This document shows, in pieces, positions 1 through 7,900 of a DNA stretch of 64,000 bases. A program made the position numbers and the translations under genes. Numbering within the stretch: position 1 is the stretch's first letter; every line of letters starts with the position of its first letter. The notes below the pieces were generated by a model. The model was not told the origin of the DNA. It made no database searches and worked only from the letters and a program-made list of their open reading frames with translations. Source of the stretch: Posidonia oceanica (Eukaryota; Streptophyta; Magnoliopsida; Alismatales; Posidoniaceae); NCBI GenBank assembly GCA_037176725.1, contig JAZBRS010000026.1, positions 56,274,501-56,338,500 of the forward strand. The letters run 5' to 3'.

Positions 1-1222
1 CCTCGCTCCAGTTAATCTGTGCATTCTTCTTCAGGAGATTGAAGATTGGTTTGCATATAGGCATGAGCTCCGCAATGAACCGACTGATATACTGTAGACG
101 TCCGAGCAGGCCTCGAATTTCTTTCTCTGTCTTGGGGGGTGGCATATCCACGATGGCTTTTGCTTTCATCGGGTCCACTTCAATCCCCCTCTAGCTAACA
201 ATGTAGCCCAGGAGCTTGCCAGAAGATACCCCAAATACACATTTGCTGGGGTTAAGGCACAACTTGTACTTTCTTAGGCGGTCAAAGAGCTTCCTTAAGC
301 AGGCAAGATGATCCTCAGGCTCTTTGGTCTTGGCAATCATATCGTCCACGTATACCTCAACTTCTTGATGCATGAGGTCATGGAAAAGTGCAGTCATGGC
401 TCTCTGATAGGTTGTGCTAGCATTCTTCAGCCCAAATGGCATAACTTGCTATTAGAAGACACCCCAAGGGTTGATGAATGATGTTTTCTCCATGTCCTCT
501 TTTGCCATTCTAATCTGATTATAGCCGGAGAAGCCGTCCATAAAAGAGAGCATCTTGTGGCCTATAGTGTTATCGACCAAGATGTCAATTTGCGGCAGGG
601 GAAAATCATCCTTGGGACTTGCCTTGTTCAGGTTCTGATAATCGATGCACATGCGGACTCGTCCATCTTTCTTGGGCACTGGGACGACATTTGCAAGCCA
701 CTCAGGGTAAAGGTCGACCTTGAGGAAGTTAACATCGTGCTGCTTCGTGATCTCTTCTTTGATCATAAGTAGCCACTACGGTCGCCATCGCCTTAGCTTT
801 TGATTTACCGGCCTTGCATCTAGGTCTAAGGGCAGGTTGTGCACAACTATCTCAATGTCGAGGCCAACCATATCCTCGTAGCTCTAGCTGAAGACATCCG
901 CATACTCCTTCAAGAATGCGATGATTTCTGCTCTAGGCTAGGGCGACAGAAGGGCGCTGATACGGACCTCTTTGACTTCTTCTGCTATGCCATTGCTGAC
1001 AACCTCTGTCTCCTCTTCGACATGGAGGTTGGGGCCTTCTGGATCGTCGTCGTGGGGCCGGAACTCAGGCGATGGTTCATCATTCTCAACTTCGCCTGCA
1101 TCGTCCTCCTCTCCATATGCAATAAGCTCTGAGAGGATCTCCTTCTCAAAGGTGGGGTCTGAGATATCGAAGGAATGCAAGTGTTCCGCTGCTTGGCCCT
1201 GGTGATGCTTCAGGATGGTCAC
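1..1222 (-). pseudogene. Reverse transcriptase N-terminal half and preceding acidic linker (B0)
   Basis: In sense direction this begins with an acidic linker (PTFEKEIL..., many D/E), then the RT fingers (KKDGRVRMCIDYQNLNKAS), FPLPQID, MPFGLKNASTTYQRAM and the catalytic YVDD followed by MIAKTKEPEDHL. The palm Asp pair is present. The frame is broken by TAG at 938-940, 884-886 and 776-778 and by two consecutive stops just before the MPFGLKN motif (about 452-457). The same stops occur in the right-hand copy. The protein would copy the element RNA into DNA in cytoplasmic particles, but this copy cannot encode it. RT identity is certain; the reading is interrupted at the left edge. Confidence 0.92.
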
Positions 1223-3035
1223 GCTTACCCAAGTGTTTTTATACCCTCGGCTCGCGACCTCTATCCTGGCAAGCTCCTCAGTTGGCTCTGCCTGCTCTGA
1301 CTCTACTGATTCTGTTAATTCTGCTGCTGCTGACTGTACTGGGGCTAACTGGGCTATTGCCTGCTGTGTGGGGGCCGCAAATGCTATTGCTTGCTACTGT
1401 GCTGCTGGTGCCTGCTGCGCTACTGCCTGTGCATGTTGTGCTGCTACCAATACATGTTGTACTGCCGCTACTTGTGCATATTGCTCTACTGCCACTGGTG
1501 ATGTTGCTCTACTACTACTGCATGTCGCTCTACTAATGTAGGTGCATGTTGCTCTACTACTACTGCATGTTGCTCTACATCTACTGCATGTTGCTCTACT
1601 GCATGGGACTCTACTGCATGGGACTCTGCATGGGACCCTGCATGGTGCTCTGCATGGTGCTCTGCATGGGACTCTGCATGGGGCTCTGCATGGTGCTCTA
1701 CATGGGACTCTGCATGGGGCTCTGCATGGGACTCTGCATGTTGTACCACTACTACTTGCTGTGCTACTGGTATCTGCTGTGCGGTTGCTTCTTCTGCAAG
1801 CTCTGGTGTGTTTGCCAAGGAAATATCAGGCCGGCAACTGATCAGGGTACTGCCGCTTGCTGCATTGTCTGAATGTGGCATGCACTGCACAAACCATCGA
1901 GACCCACCCCCTGGTTGCAGGGTGATCAGCTCATCTGGTCTGACGGGTGCCTCCAGCACTAGATCTTCCTCTAAGACCATGATAGAGGGATCTGTGGCCA
2001 TGGCCTTCCCCTTCTTCTGTGCAGTCTCATGCTCTACCACGTCCTATGCCAACGATGCGAGCTGCTCCTAGAATAACTGCTCCAAGTCTCCCATAGAGAA
2101 ATCATTCTCAGCATCGGTAGCCGCTCTCGCCTCTTCATCCGAGGGTGAGTCGACGTAATAAGCGACAGTCGGACTTGCGGCCGGCCTTGGCTTGACTGCT
2201 GGGCTTTTTGCTGCTTGGGGCATCTACTTTGCTGCTGCTGGGTATGCTACCAGGATCACTGCTGCTGTTGGCGGGGAGGCACAACTGCTCTTCTGAGGGG
2301 CCAATGGCTGGGCCACCATGCTTGGGGATGAAACGTCGGTGCCCGTGGGTGACAGTGGTGGTCTCCTAGTAGCAGCTGCGAGAATCTTCCGCATAGTAAG
2401 ATCTGCTGAGGCTGACAGTGGTGTGCCTGACTGAGCCACTGGCTTGCTTGTGGCATTGTCAATGATGCTGGTTGAGTCACGCTGTCACCTGATCCGATTG
2501 ACTATGCTGCCTGAGAAAGTGATTTCCATGTTGGTGTGGCTGCAGCCACAGGCTGACTGCTGGATAACGCCGGCGGGCGTGCTTTTGACTCTGGTGTTGC
2601 AGCTGCGACTATCGGCAACTTTGGTGATGCTGCAAGAAGAGGGGAAACTGTCAGCCCTGTCCCAGGGTTTGCCAAATCTGTTGCTTCATCAGTAAGTGCC
2701 AAGCAAACTGACCGTGACGCAGTCGTGCGGAGCTGATCCTTGTTGCTGGTTGGGGCTGCCTCAACTATACCAGACTCCTCCTCATCTGAGTAGTAGTCCT
2801 CGATGCAGACCCATTCTTCTTCTAGCAGTTGGGAACTTGGGCATGACGCCTGCAGCATTGAGGCCTCACTGCTGCTTGATTCTAGGATACCTGCACTGCT
2901 GAAGTTAGTGAGGTCCTGCGGGATAGCCAATCTCTGATCCTTGGGCAGCATGCATCTGTCTTTGCTGGACTGTAGATCATATCCAAGGCCTTCAGACTCT
3001 CTTCGCTCTGCTGCTCTGATTTGCTCAGCGATTCC
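1223..3035 (-). pseudogene. Protease-RT linker with low-complexity His/Ala/Glu segment (B0)
   Basis: This is the long linker between protease and RT. It is Ser/Ala/Pro-rich with two acidic patches (EEEWVCIEDYYSDEEESG and a YYVDSPSDEE-like patch) that recur in A, B1 and B2 and so mark a conserved linker. Near 1486-1760 it turns into His/Ala/Glu repeats (AESHAEPHAESH). No catalytic motif was recognised. Stops and frame changes break it into pieces at about 1222-1486, 2040-2224 and 2440-2502. Its role in the polyprotein is unknown; a disordered spacer is the simplest reading. Confidence 0.7.
1596..1745 (-). repeat. 12-bp coding minisatellite (Glu-Pro/Ser-His-Ala unit)
   Basis: About a dozen tandem 12-bp units of the form CTCTGCATGGGG/A/T on the plus strand, read on the minus strand as E-P/S/H-H-A. 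The period of four codons keeps the frame. The equivalent array at about 61796-61957 is longer by exactly 12 bp, which accounts for the whole offset change between the two 60-kb-separated copies. Replication slippage of one unit after duplication explains this. Confidence 0.85.
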
Positions 3036-3708
3036 CTAGCCATATCGCCTAAGCGGCGCTCCCTTGACATAGCCCCATCTGTGACAGACGTTTTCGACCA
3101 TCCGAAAGGGGTTGCTGTGAATGGCCAAGGAGTTGACACATTCAAGATCAGGTACAAAGCTAACCAGCTCACACCGATTAACTCGATACAAAGCGGCTGA
3201 AAGTTCAGGGTCAAAAGGGATAGTATGCGAAGAGATGGGCGCAACCGCCTTGATCCGCTCTTTCTCGAAGTTTTCCACCATTACAACAATAACATCGTCG
3301 CCGTAGCGGAACTTGATCATGTGGTGGAGGGTCGAGGGGATGACCTGATGCTTGTGGAGCCAAGGGCGCCCAAGCAGGAAATTAAAGTTAGGCTCCAAGT
3401 CAACAATGTAAAACTCCACATCGAACGTGACCGGGCCAATGATCAAAGGTATAATCAAAATCCCCATAGCGTCATGATGCGTATTATCAAAAGCTGTCAT
3501 TCCCTTTATCGCCGGGGTGATATCCTCGGCTTTGAATCCGAGCCTGGTTGTAGTACGCAACTAATAGACATTAAGGCCTGACCCGTTATCAACCAGCGAT
3601 AGGGGAATGCAGAAGTTTTTGTATTGCACCGTGACAAACAAGGGTTGGTTATAATTAATCCCGACCGGAGGCAGCTCATCGCTCGTGAAAGAGATGATCT
3701 GCGGCTCC
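3036..3708 (-). pseudogene. Gag C-terminus and aspartic protease (B0)
   Basis: The retropepsin-like protease is recognised by the active-site motif LVDNGSGLNV (Asp-Asn-Gly-Ser in place of the usual Asp-Ser/Thr-Gly) and the distal hydrophobic-Gly motif NFLLGRPWLHKH. It would cut the Gag-Pol polyprotein as a homodimer. A TAG at 3561-3563, right after GLNVY, splits the active-site strand from the rest. The same stop is present in B1 (47647-47649) and B2 (63773-63775) but not in A. The sequence stops matching gag at 3708, where it joins unrelated DNA. Confidence 0.88.
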
Positions 3709-3709
3709 A
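3708..3709. other. Rearrangement junction (gag of B0 joined to 3' region of element A)
   Basis: Left of this point the sequence is gag/protease of family B and matches 60201-63920. Right of it the match ends; the right-hand copy continues as ordinary gag while here the sequence becomes the 3' untranslated repeats of element A. There is no LTR terminus, TG...CA end or obvious target duplication. This is the expected join of a tandem duplication whose second copy spans about 3709-63920. Confidence 0.75.
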
Positions 3710-3750
3710 ACTGGGGACTCGACTGGGGATGACCAGCCGAGAAGAGTGTC

Positions 3751-3916
3751 AGGTTGACGGACCTTTCGCCGAGCAGTTTGGGGTGCCAGCCCGCAAGGGA
3801 CTCAGCTGAGGGCGATCAGCTGGGGAGGATGACAGGTTGACGGACCTTTCGCCGAGCAGTTCGCGGTGACAGCCCGCAAGGGACAGCGGCCCAGCCGGGG
3901 ATGACCAGCTGGGGAC
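3751..3916. repeat. 83-bp tandem repeat, two copies, in the 3' untranslated region of A
   Basis: The block starting AGGTTGACGGACCTTTCGCC at 3751 recurs at 3834, a period of 83 bp, with a few substitutions. GGGGATGACCAGC also recurs at about 3725 and 3897. It occupies the same place (between the third ORF and where the 3' LTR should be) as the hairpin arrays of B1 and B2 but differs in sequence. Confidence 0.8.
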
Positions 3917-4189
3917 GCCGGACGGCGGAGCTTGGTGTCGCGGGCCTGCAGATGCTCTGGGCTCCGGATTGGGTGCTGAGGACTTCGCCGCGTTGGGATG
4001 TCTGCAAGTCTGATTAGAGGGCCCAAGATAATGATGATGATGATATGCAATGCGGCAAAGAGTCTTGATGTGCAAGCAGAAAGCAGAAACAGTTTCCACT
4101 GATATGATCTTGATAAGTACAATGCCTGCGGCAGGCCAGAAATGTACAGCACAATTTGAAAGAAGACCACATGATGGTCGCACAAGGGC

Positions 4190-5392
4190 CTAGTCAACTC
4201 GGGCCCTCTTTGGCTGCCTGGAGTCGGGGAATAGGGGGCCGCCTGGCGGGACTTCAGTGATTGGCCAGAGCTGTCGGACTTCGGCTTCATAATCAGGAGT
4301 GCATCCAGTACCTCTCACAGCTGCAATGTCTGTAGATTGGACCCCGTGCTGCATCAGACTAGCAAGCTTCTTGGTCGGGGCAGTGGTGCTGAGAGGGTAC
4401 ATCTGTAGAAGCTCAGGCGCTGTACTGTCAATGAAGGCGCCCTGCTGGAAGCCGAACTGGCGCATGACCCTGATTGGATGGTACTCTACGCCTGCTGTGA
4501 AGCCTGGAAGAATGATCAGCCGCGTGTCACGCGCGCTGAAGAAGATTGTGAATGGCTCTGCTGCAGAGGGAATGATGCGCCAGATCATAGCGTCGTCAGT
4601 CAGTGCTGACAGCCTCTCGTACTCGTCTTTGACGCTCTTGTCTACTCTGGTTCGGGCGCTGCTGCAGTAGGCTTCGAAGGCGTGCACTTGAGGGCGCAGG
4701 AAGTCCATTTCTAAGTGTGCGGTCAGCCAGACTTGTATAAGTGCTCCGCAACCGTGGAAGTGGCGGCAGCGATGAGAAATGCGGTCCAGCCCGCGATAAG
4801 TCTCTGCCAAGACGACTGGTGCCAGGTCTATGTGCTGGGTCACCACAGCTAGTGCAATTTCTACGACCTCGATGGCCACTGTCAGTCGGCCATGAGTAAA
4901 GATTAGTTCGCCCAGAAAGCAGATGACGAATCCTCGGAGCCACAGCTCATCTCCGAGGTCAGCGCGCTTGTTCAAGAGATCATCAAAGTGTGCAAGGCGA
5001 AGCATGGGCTCTGGTCCACTGGTGCAGATTAGCTTCTGTTGGCAATCTTGAGTGGAGAGCCCAGTCAGTTGGTTCAGAACCCGGAGATATCCGTCGCGCC
5101 TCATGAAAACAGGCGGTCCCAAGATCTTTGAAAAGCCGTAGACCCGACGCACCTCTTCCAGTGTAGGTGTCAGCTCAGTCTTGTTGAAACGGAAGACATG
5201 GTGCGCCAGCTTCCAAAATCTCGCGGCGGCACATAGAAGGTAGCGGCTGACCTCCACATCAGCAGCCTTTAGCAGCTTGGTTGGTATACCCCACAGGGGC
5301 AACTTTTCGCAGTCCTGTTGGGTGAGCCTGCTGATCCATTCTTGCAGGGTTTCTGAGCAGTGTGCGGGAGTCAGCAGAGTAGGAAAACCCAT
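4190..5392 (-). CDS. Third ORF of element A: DUF7745-like (plant mobile-domain-related) protein, intact
   Basis: An uninterrupted 400-codon frame, the only full-length gene in the window. The ATG at 5390-5392 (MGFPTLLTP) was chosen because the two other copies begin MGYPTLVTP at the same point; the frame stays open 55 codons upstream but that stretch is not conserved. Motifs resemble DUF7745: FWKLAHHVFRFN followed by ELTPTLEEVRRVYG (residues about 50-80), and FLGELIFTHGRLTVAIEVVE then DLAPVVLAETYRGLD (about 160-215). No transmembrane segment, catalytic motif or zinc ligand set is obvious. It lies after integrase and before the 3' untranslated repeats, where Athila and Tat elements often carry extra ORFs. 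Family assignment is from memory of the motif pattern, without a search; function unknown. Confidence 0.7.
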   Translation of the reverse strand: MGFPTLLTPAHCSETLQEWISRLTQQDCEKLPLWGIPTKLLKAADVEVSRYLLCAAARFWKLAHHVFRFNKTELTPTLEEVRRVYGFSKILGPPVFMRRDGYLRVLNQLTGLSTQDCQQKLICTSGPEPMLRLAHFDDLLNKRADLGDELWLRGFVICFLGELIFTHGRLTVAIEVVEIALAVVTQHIDLAPVVLAETYRGLDRISHRCRHFHGCGALIQVWLTAHLEMDFLRPQVHAFEAYCSSARTRVDKSVKDEYERLSALTDDAMIWRIIPSAAEPFTIFFSARDTRLIILPGFTAGVEYHPIRVMRQFGFQQGAFIDSTAPELLQMYPLSTTAPTKKLASLMQHGVQSTDIAAVRGTGCTPDYEAEVRQLWPITEVPPGGPLFPDSRQPKRARVD

Positions 5393-6151
5393 TATACTGG
5401 TTGCAGAAGACAGGCTGATTACTGCAAGGCTTAAGGTACCTGCTATCAATAAACAGTCAGATCTCGCAGGTATGTAATCACTGACAACAAGCAGAAACTG
5501 AGACTGAAAATGTAGTTCCAATATGCATCTAGGCAAAGTGATAACAGAACATAGCAATTGAGCACTAATAAGCAGGGGGATTCTGCAGCAGCCTTGCGGA
5601 CACGGGGGCGAGGGTTGGTAGGAAATCTGGACCAGCGCAGCTTGAGTGTCGTCGATGTGCCTCTGCTGGGGAGAAGTACTGCCTCAGGGCCTGAGCGTGT
5701 TGCAGAGCGGAGAGATTGGCGGAAGGGGAAAGGAAAGAAAGAAGATGCATGAATGCAAGATGCTAGTGATATGCTTATGAGGATGAATATTATTGGACGA
5801 ATGAGTATGCTTGAATGGATGGATATGCTTGGGTGGATGGGTATGCTTGAGTGCCCTCAGCGTACGGAGTGCTTTGGTGCCTGCTGCAGAGGAAGGGAGT
5901 GGTCCTTGACTCACTGGGCCCTACTCAGACTCTCGGCTTATTGGTGGCGCTCCGGAACAGGTTGTTGGCATTATACAGGTGGTGATGTGGTGAGGACAGG
6001 CTACTGGCTGCACTCTTAGGACCTACACCTATTCTTTCAGCTCTCTTTTTTTGAAAGGTTTCTCCCTCATAGGTATGCAGTCTTTCTCTGCCCCTAGCTA
6101 GGAGAAGGTATGTGTTTGCTCTTGGGAGGATGTGGTAGACCCCTTTTCCAG

Positions 6152-6271
6152 GCTTGACATGCTGGGGATCTCTAGTAAAGTATGGGGGATAACGGTGCCT
6201 GTGTTTTTTGGGCTTGACATGCTGGGGATCTCTAGTAAAGTATGGGGGATAACGGTGCCTGTGTTTTTTGG
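6152..6271. repeat. Exact 60-bp tandem duplication
   Basis: The 60-bp block starting GCTTGACATGCTGGGGATCT at 6152 is repeated without a mismatch from 6212. Perfect identity implies a recent event. It is not seen in the B1, B2 or D spacers. Confidence 0.95.
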
Positions 6272-6275
6272 GCTA

Positions 6276-6394
6276 CCTTTGCCCTTTTCTTCTTCTTTTT
6301 TTTTGTTTTGCTTGCTTTTCTCCTTTTTTGTTTTTGTTTTTGTTCTATCTCTTTTTTTCTTTTTTTGCTTGATCTTTTTCTCTTTTTTTTTTCA
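6276..6394 (-). promoter_or_regulatory. Internal polypurine tract between integrase and third ORF (A)
   Basis: About 119 bp that is nearly all A/G on the sense strand (T/C on plus, with runs of 6-10 T). Tracts of similar length and position occur in B1 (39507-39622), B2 (57219-57338) and D (25764-25855). It could serve as a central polypurine tract for plus-strand DNA priming or as an A-rich leader for the third ORF; neither is shown. Confidence 0.55.
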
Positions 6395-6922
6395 GGCTTT
6401 TGCTATCCCCATTCTGGTGGCAAAAGAAGGGTGCTTGAATTGTAATGGATTTAGGCTTTGGGTCTGCTGTGTGATGGGTAGAAGGAGCAGGGTTAGACTG
6501 CACACCCCTATCTCTAGAGCCGGCTTCTGTCTTTGTCTTCTGTTCCTTGGAGGTGCCCAAACCTAGATGTCTATTCTCACTTTTTTCAAGCTCACAACCT
6601 AACATTTTTTCTCCCTCAGAGGTGTATGTCCTTGTGAGACTAGGCAGTTCGCCTGTCCTTATTGGTGGTGGCTCCCTCACTCGCTAAGACATCTAAGTAG
6701 TGCCAGGTGAGGCAGGGTGACTCTTTCCAGAGCAGCCAAGCACTTCCGGTTGTCATCACCGGGCAGAAGATGCGATGTTTGAGAGGATGACGATGATGAT
6801 TTGAAAAGAAAGAATGCAAGAGTTGAAAGGATGACGATGATGATTTGAAGTAGAGTTGAAGCAAGAAGGCGAGAATGCAAGTGCAGGTGGGAGATGGGCA
6901 TCTGCAACGGGGCCGCTTTCGG

Positions 6923-7900
6923 CTACTGATAGTACTTTTTCAGATAGCAGAGGTTGACGGGCTCAGACTGCTCGACCCGGTCCATATCCTCAAGAGTTAC
7001 AGCGCCTCCCGAAAAGATCTGCTTGACCACAAAGGGGCCACGCCAATTGGGTCGAAATTTCCCTCGACCGTCAGGCAAATGAATGGCGCGCAAGACAAGG
7101 TCCCCTGGCTGGAAGCTTCTGGGCTGGACCTTCTTCAAGAATGCTCTGGCCATCCGCTTCTGATAGTAGTGAGCGTTGTGCATAGCTTGCAGTCTGCGCT
7201 CATCAATTAAGTTCAGTTGGATGCAGCGGTCTTCGACCCATTCTGCCTCTTCCAACCCAGCTTCTCGTAGGATCCGCAGAGAGGGGATCTCTACTTCAAC
7301 AGGTAACACCGCTTCCATGCCGTACACTAGAGAGTACGGGGTGGCTCCTGTAGAGGTCCGGATTGATGTCCTGTACGCCCAGAGTGCGTACGGGAGCTTG
7401 TCGTGCCAATCCTTGTGGGTTTCTGCCATTTTCTTCAGAATTTTGACAATGTTCTTGTTTGCAGACTCCACAGCTCCGTTCATCTGTGGCCGATAGGGCG
7501 AGGATCGATGATGCTTGATTCTGAGGCTCTGCAGGTATTGCTCGATCCTTTTGGCAATGAAGTTTGTGCCATTATCAGAGATGACTGAGTGCGGGACCCC
7601 ATATCGGGCAACGATATTGTTCCTGATAAATTTTTCTGTTGCCGCAGCGGTGACTGTCCTGTAAGAGGCTGCTTCCACCCACTTGGTAAAGTAATCGATC
7701 GCTACCAGAATGTAACGATGACCATTCGAAGCAGCAGGGTGGATGGCGCCGATGACATCGATCCCCTAGGTGGAGAAAGGCCATGGCGAAGACATGTTGT
7801 GCAGCTGATGTGGAGGGGCCTTGATGAAGTTACCATGGATTTGACAGTTGTGGCATCTACGCACGAGCCGGCAGCAGTCGGCTTCCATGGTCTGCCAGGT
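6923..7900 (-). pseudogene. Integrase of element A (5' end lost in deletion)
   Basis: It has the CHNC half of the zinc-binding HHCC domain, then GIDVIGAIHP (first catalytic Asp), SDNGTNF (second Asp) and SPYRPQMNGAVESANKN (catalytic Glu), followed by the C-terminal NWRGPFVVKQIF motif and the terminal KKYYQ. Integrase inserts the cDNA into the host genome in the nucleus. A TAG at 7766-7768 replaces the Trp before GIDV, and the same change is in element D. The N-terminal end is fused near 7900 to the protease-RT linker in another frame. Confidence 0.93.

Larger units (their letters stand above)
1..3708 (-). mobile_element. Tat-type Ty3/gypsy fragment B0 (protease to RT), duplicate of B2
   Basis: This is an incomplete family-B retrotransposon that runs off the left edge. 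It holds, in sense order, the end of gag, the protease, a long linker and the first part of reverse transcriptase. It aligns to 60201-63920 with a constant offset of 60200, becoming 60212 after a 12-bp repeat difference, and roughly one mismatch per 100 bp in the stretches compared. Several unusual premature stops are shared with the right-hand copy, so both descend from one already decayed sequence rather than from two fresh insertions. Similarity stops sharply at 3708. Confidence 0.9.
5393..6922 (-). other. Untranslated spacer between integrase and third ORF (A)
   Basis: There is no credible coding frame. It contains the 60-bp duplication at 6152-6271, a long polypurine (minus-strand) tract at 6276-6394 and GATGAT-rich stretches near 6787-6845. 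The equivalent spacers of B1, B2 and D share short conserved words (for example GCCTGCTTCTGCCTT on the plus strand) and the polypurine tract, so its layout is a family trait. Confidence 0.7.

Noticed and set aside
839..1541. Plus-strand ORFs across pol regions
   Set aside because: They are antisense shadows of the minus-strand polyprotein; the protein motifs are on the minus strand only.
3709..3709. A truncated LTR end or a target duplication at the 3708/3709 junction
   Set aside because: No TG...CA terminus, polypurine tract or repeated flank could be found there; a rearrangement junction fits better.
6132..6566. Phe/Leu-rich plus-strand ORF resembling a membrane segment
   Set aside because: It arises from the T-rich polypurine tract read on the wrong strand and from the 60-bp duplication.
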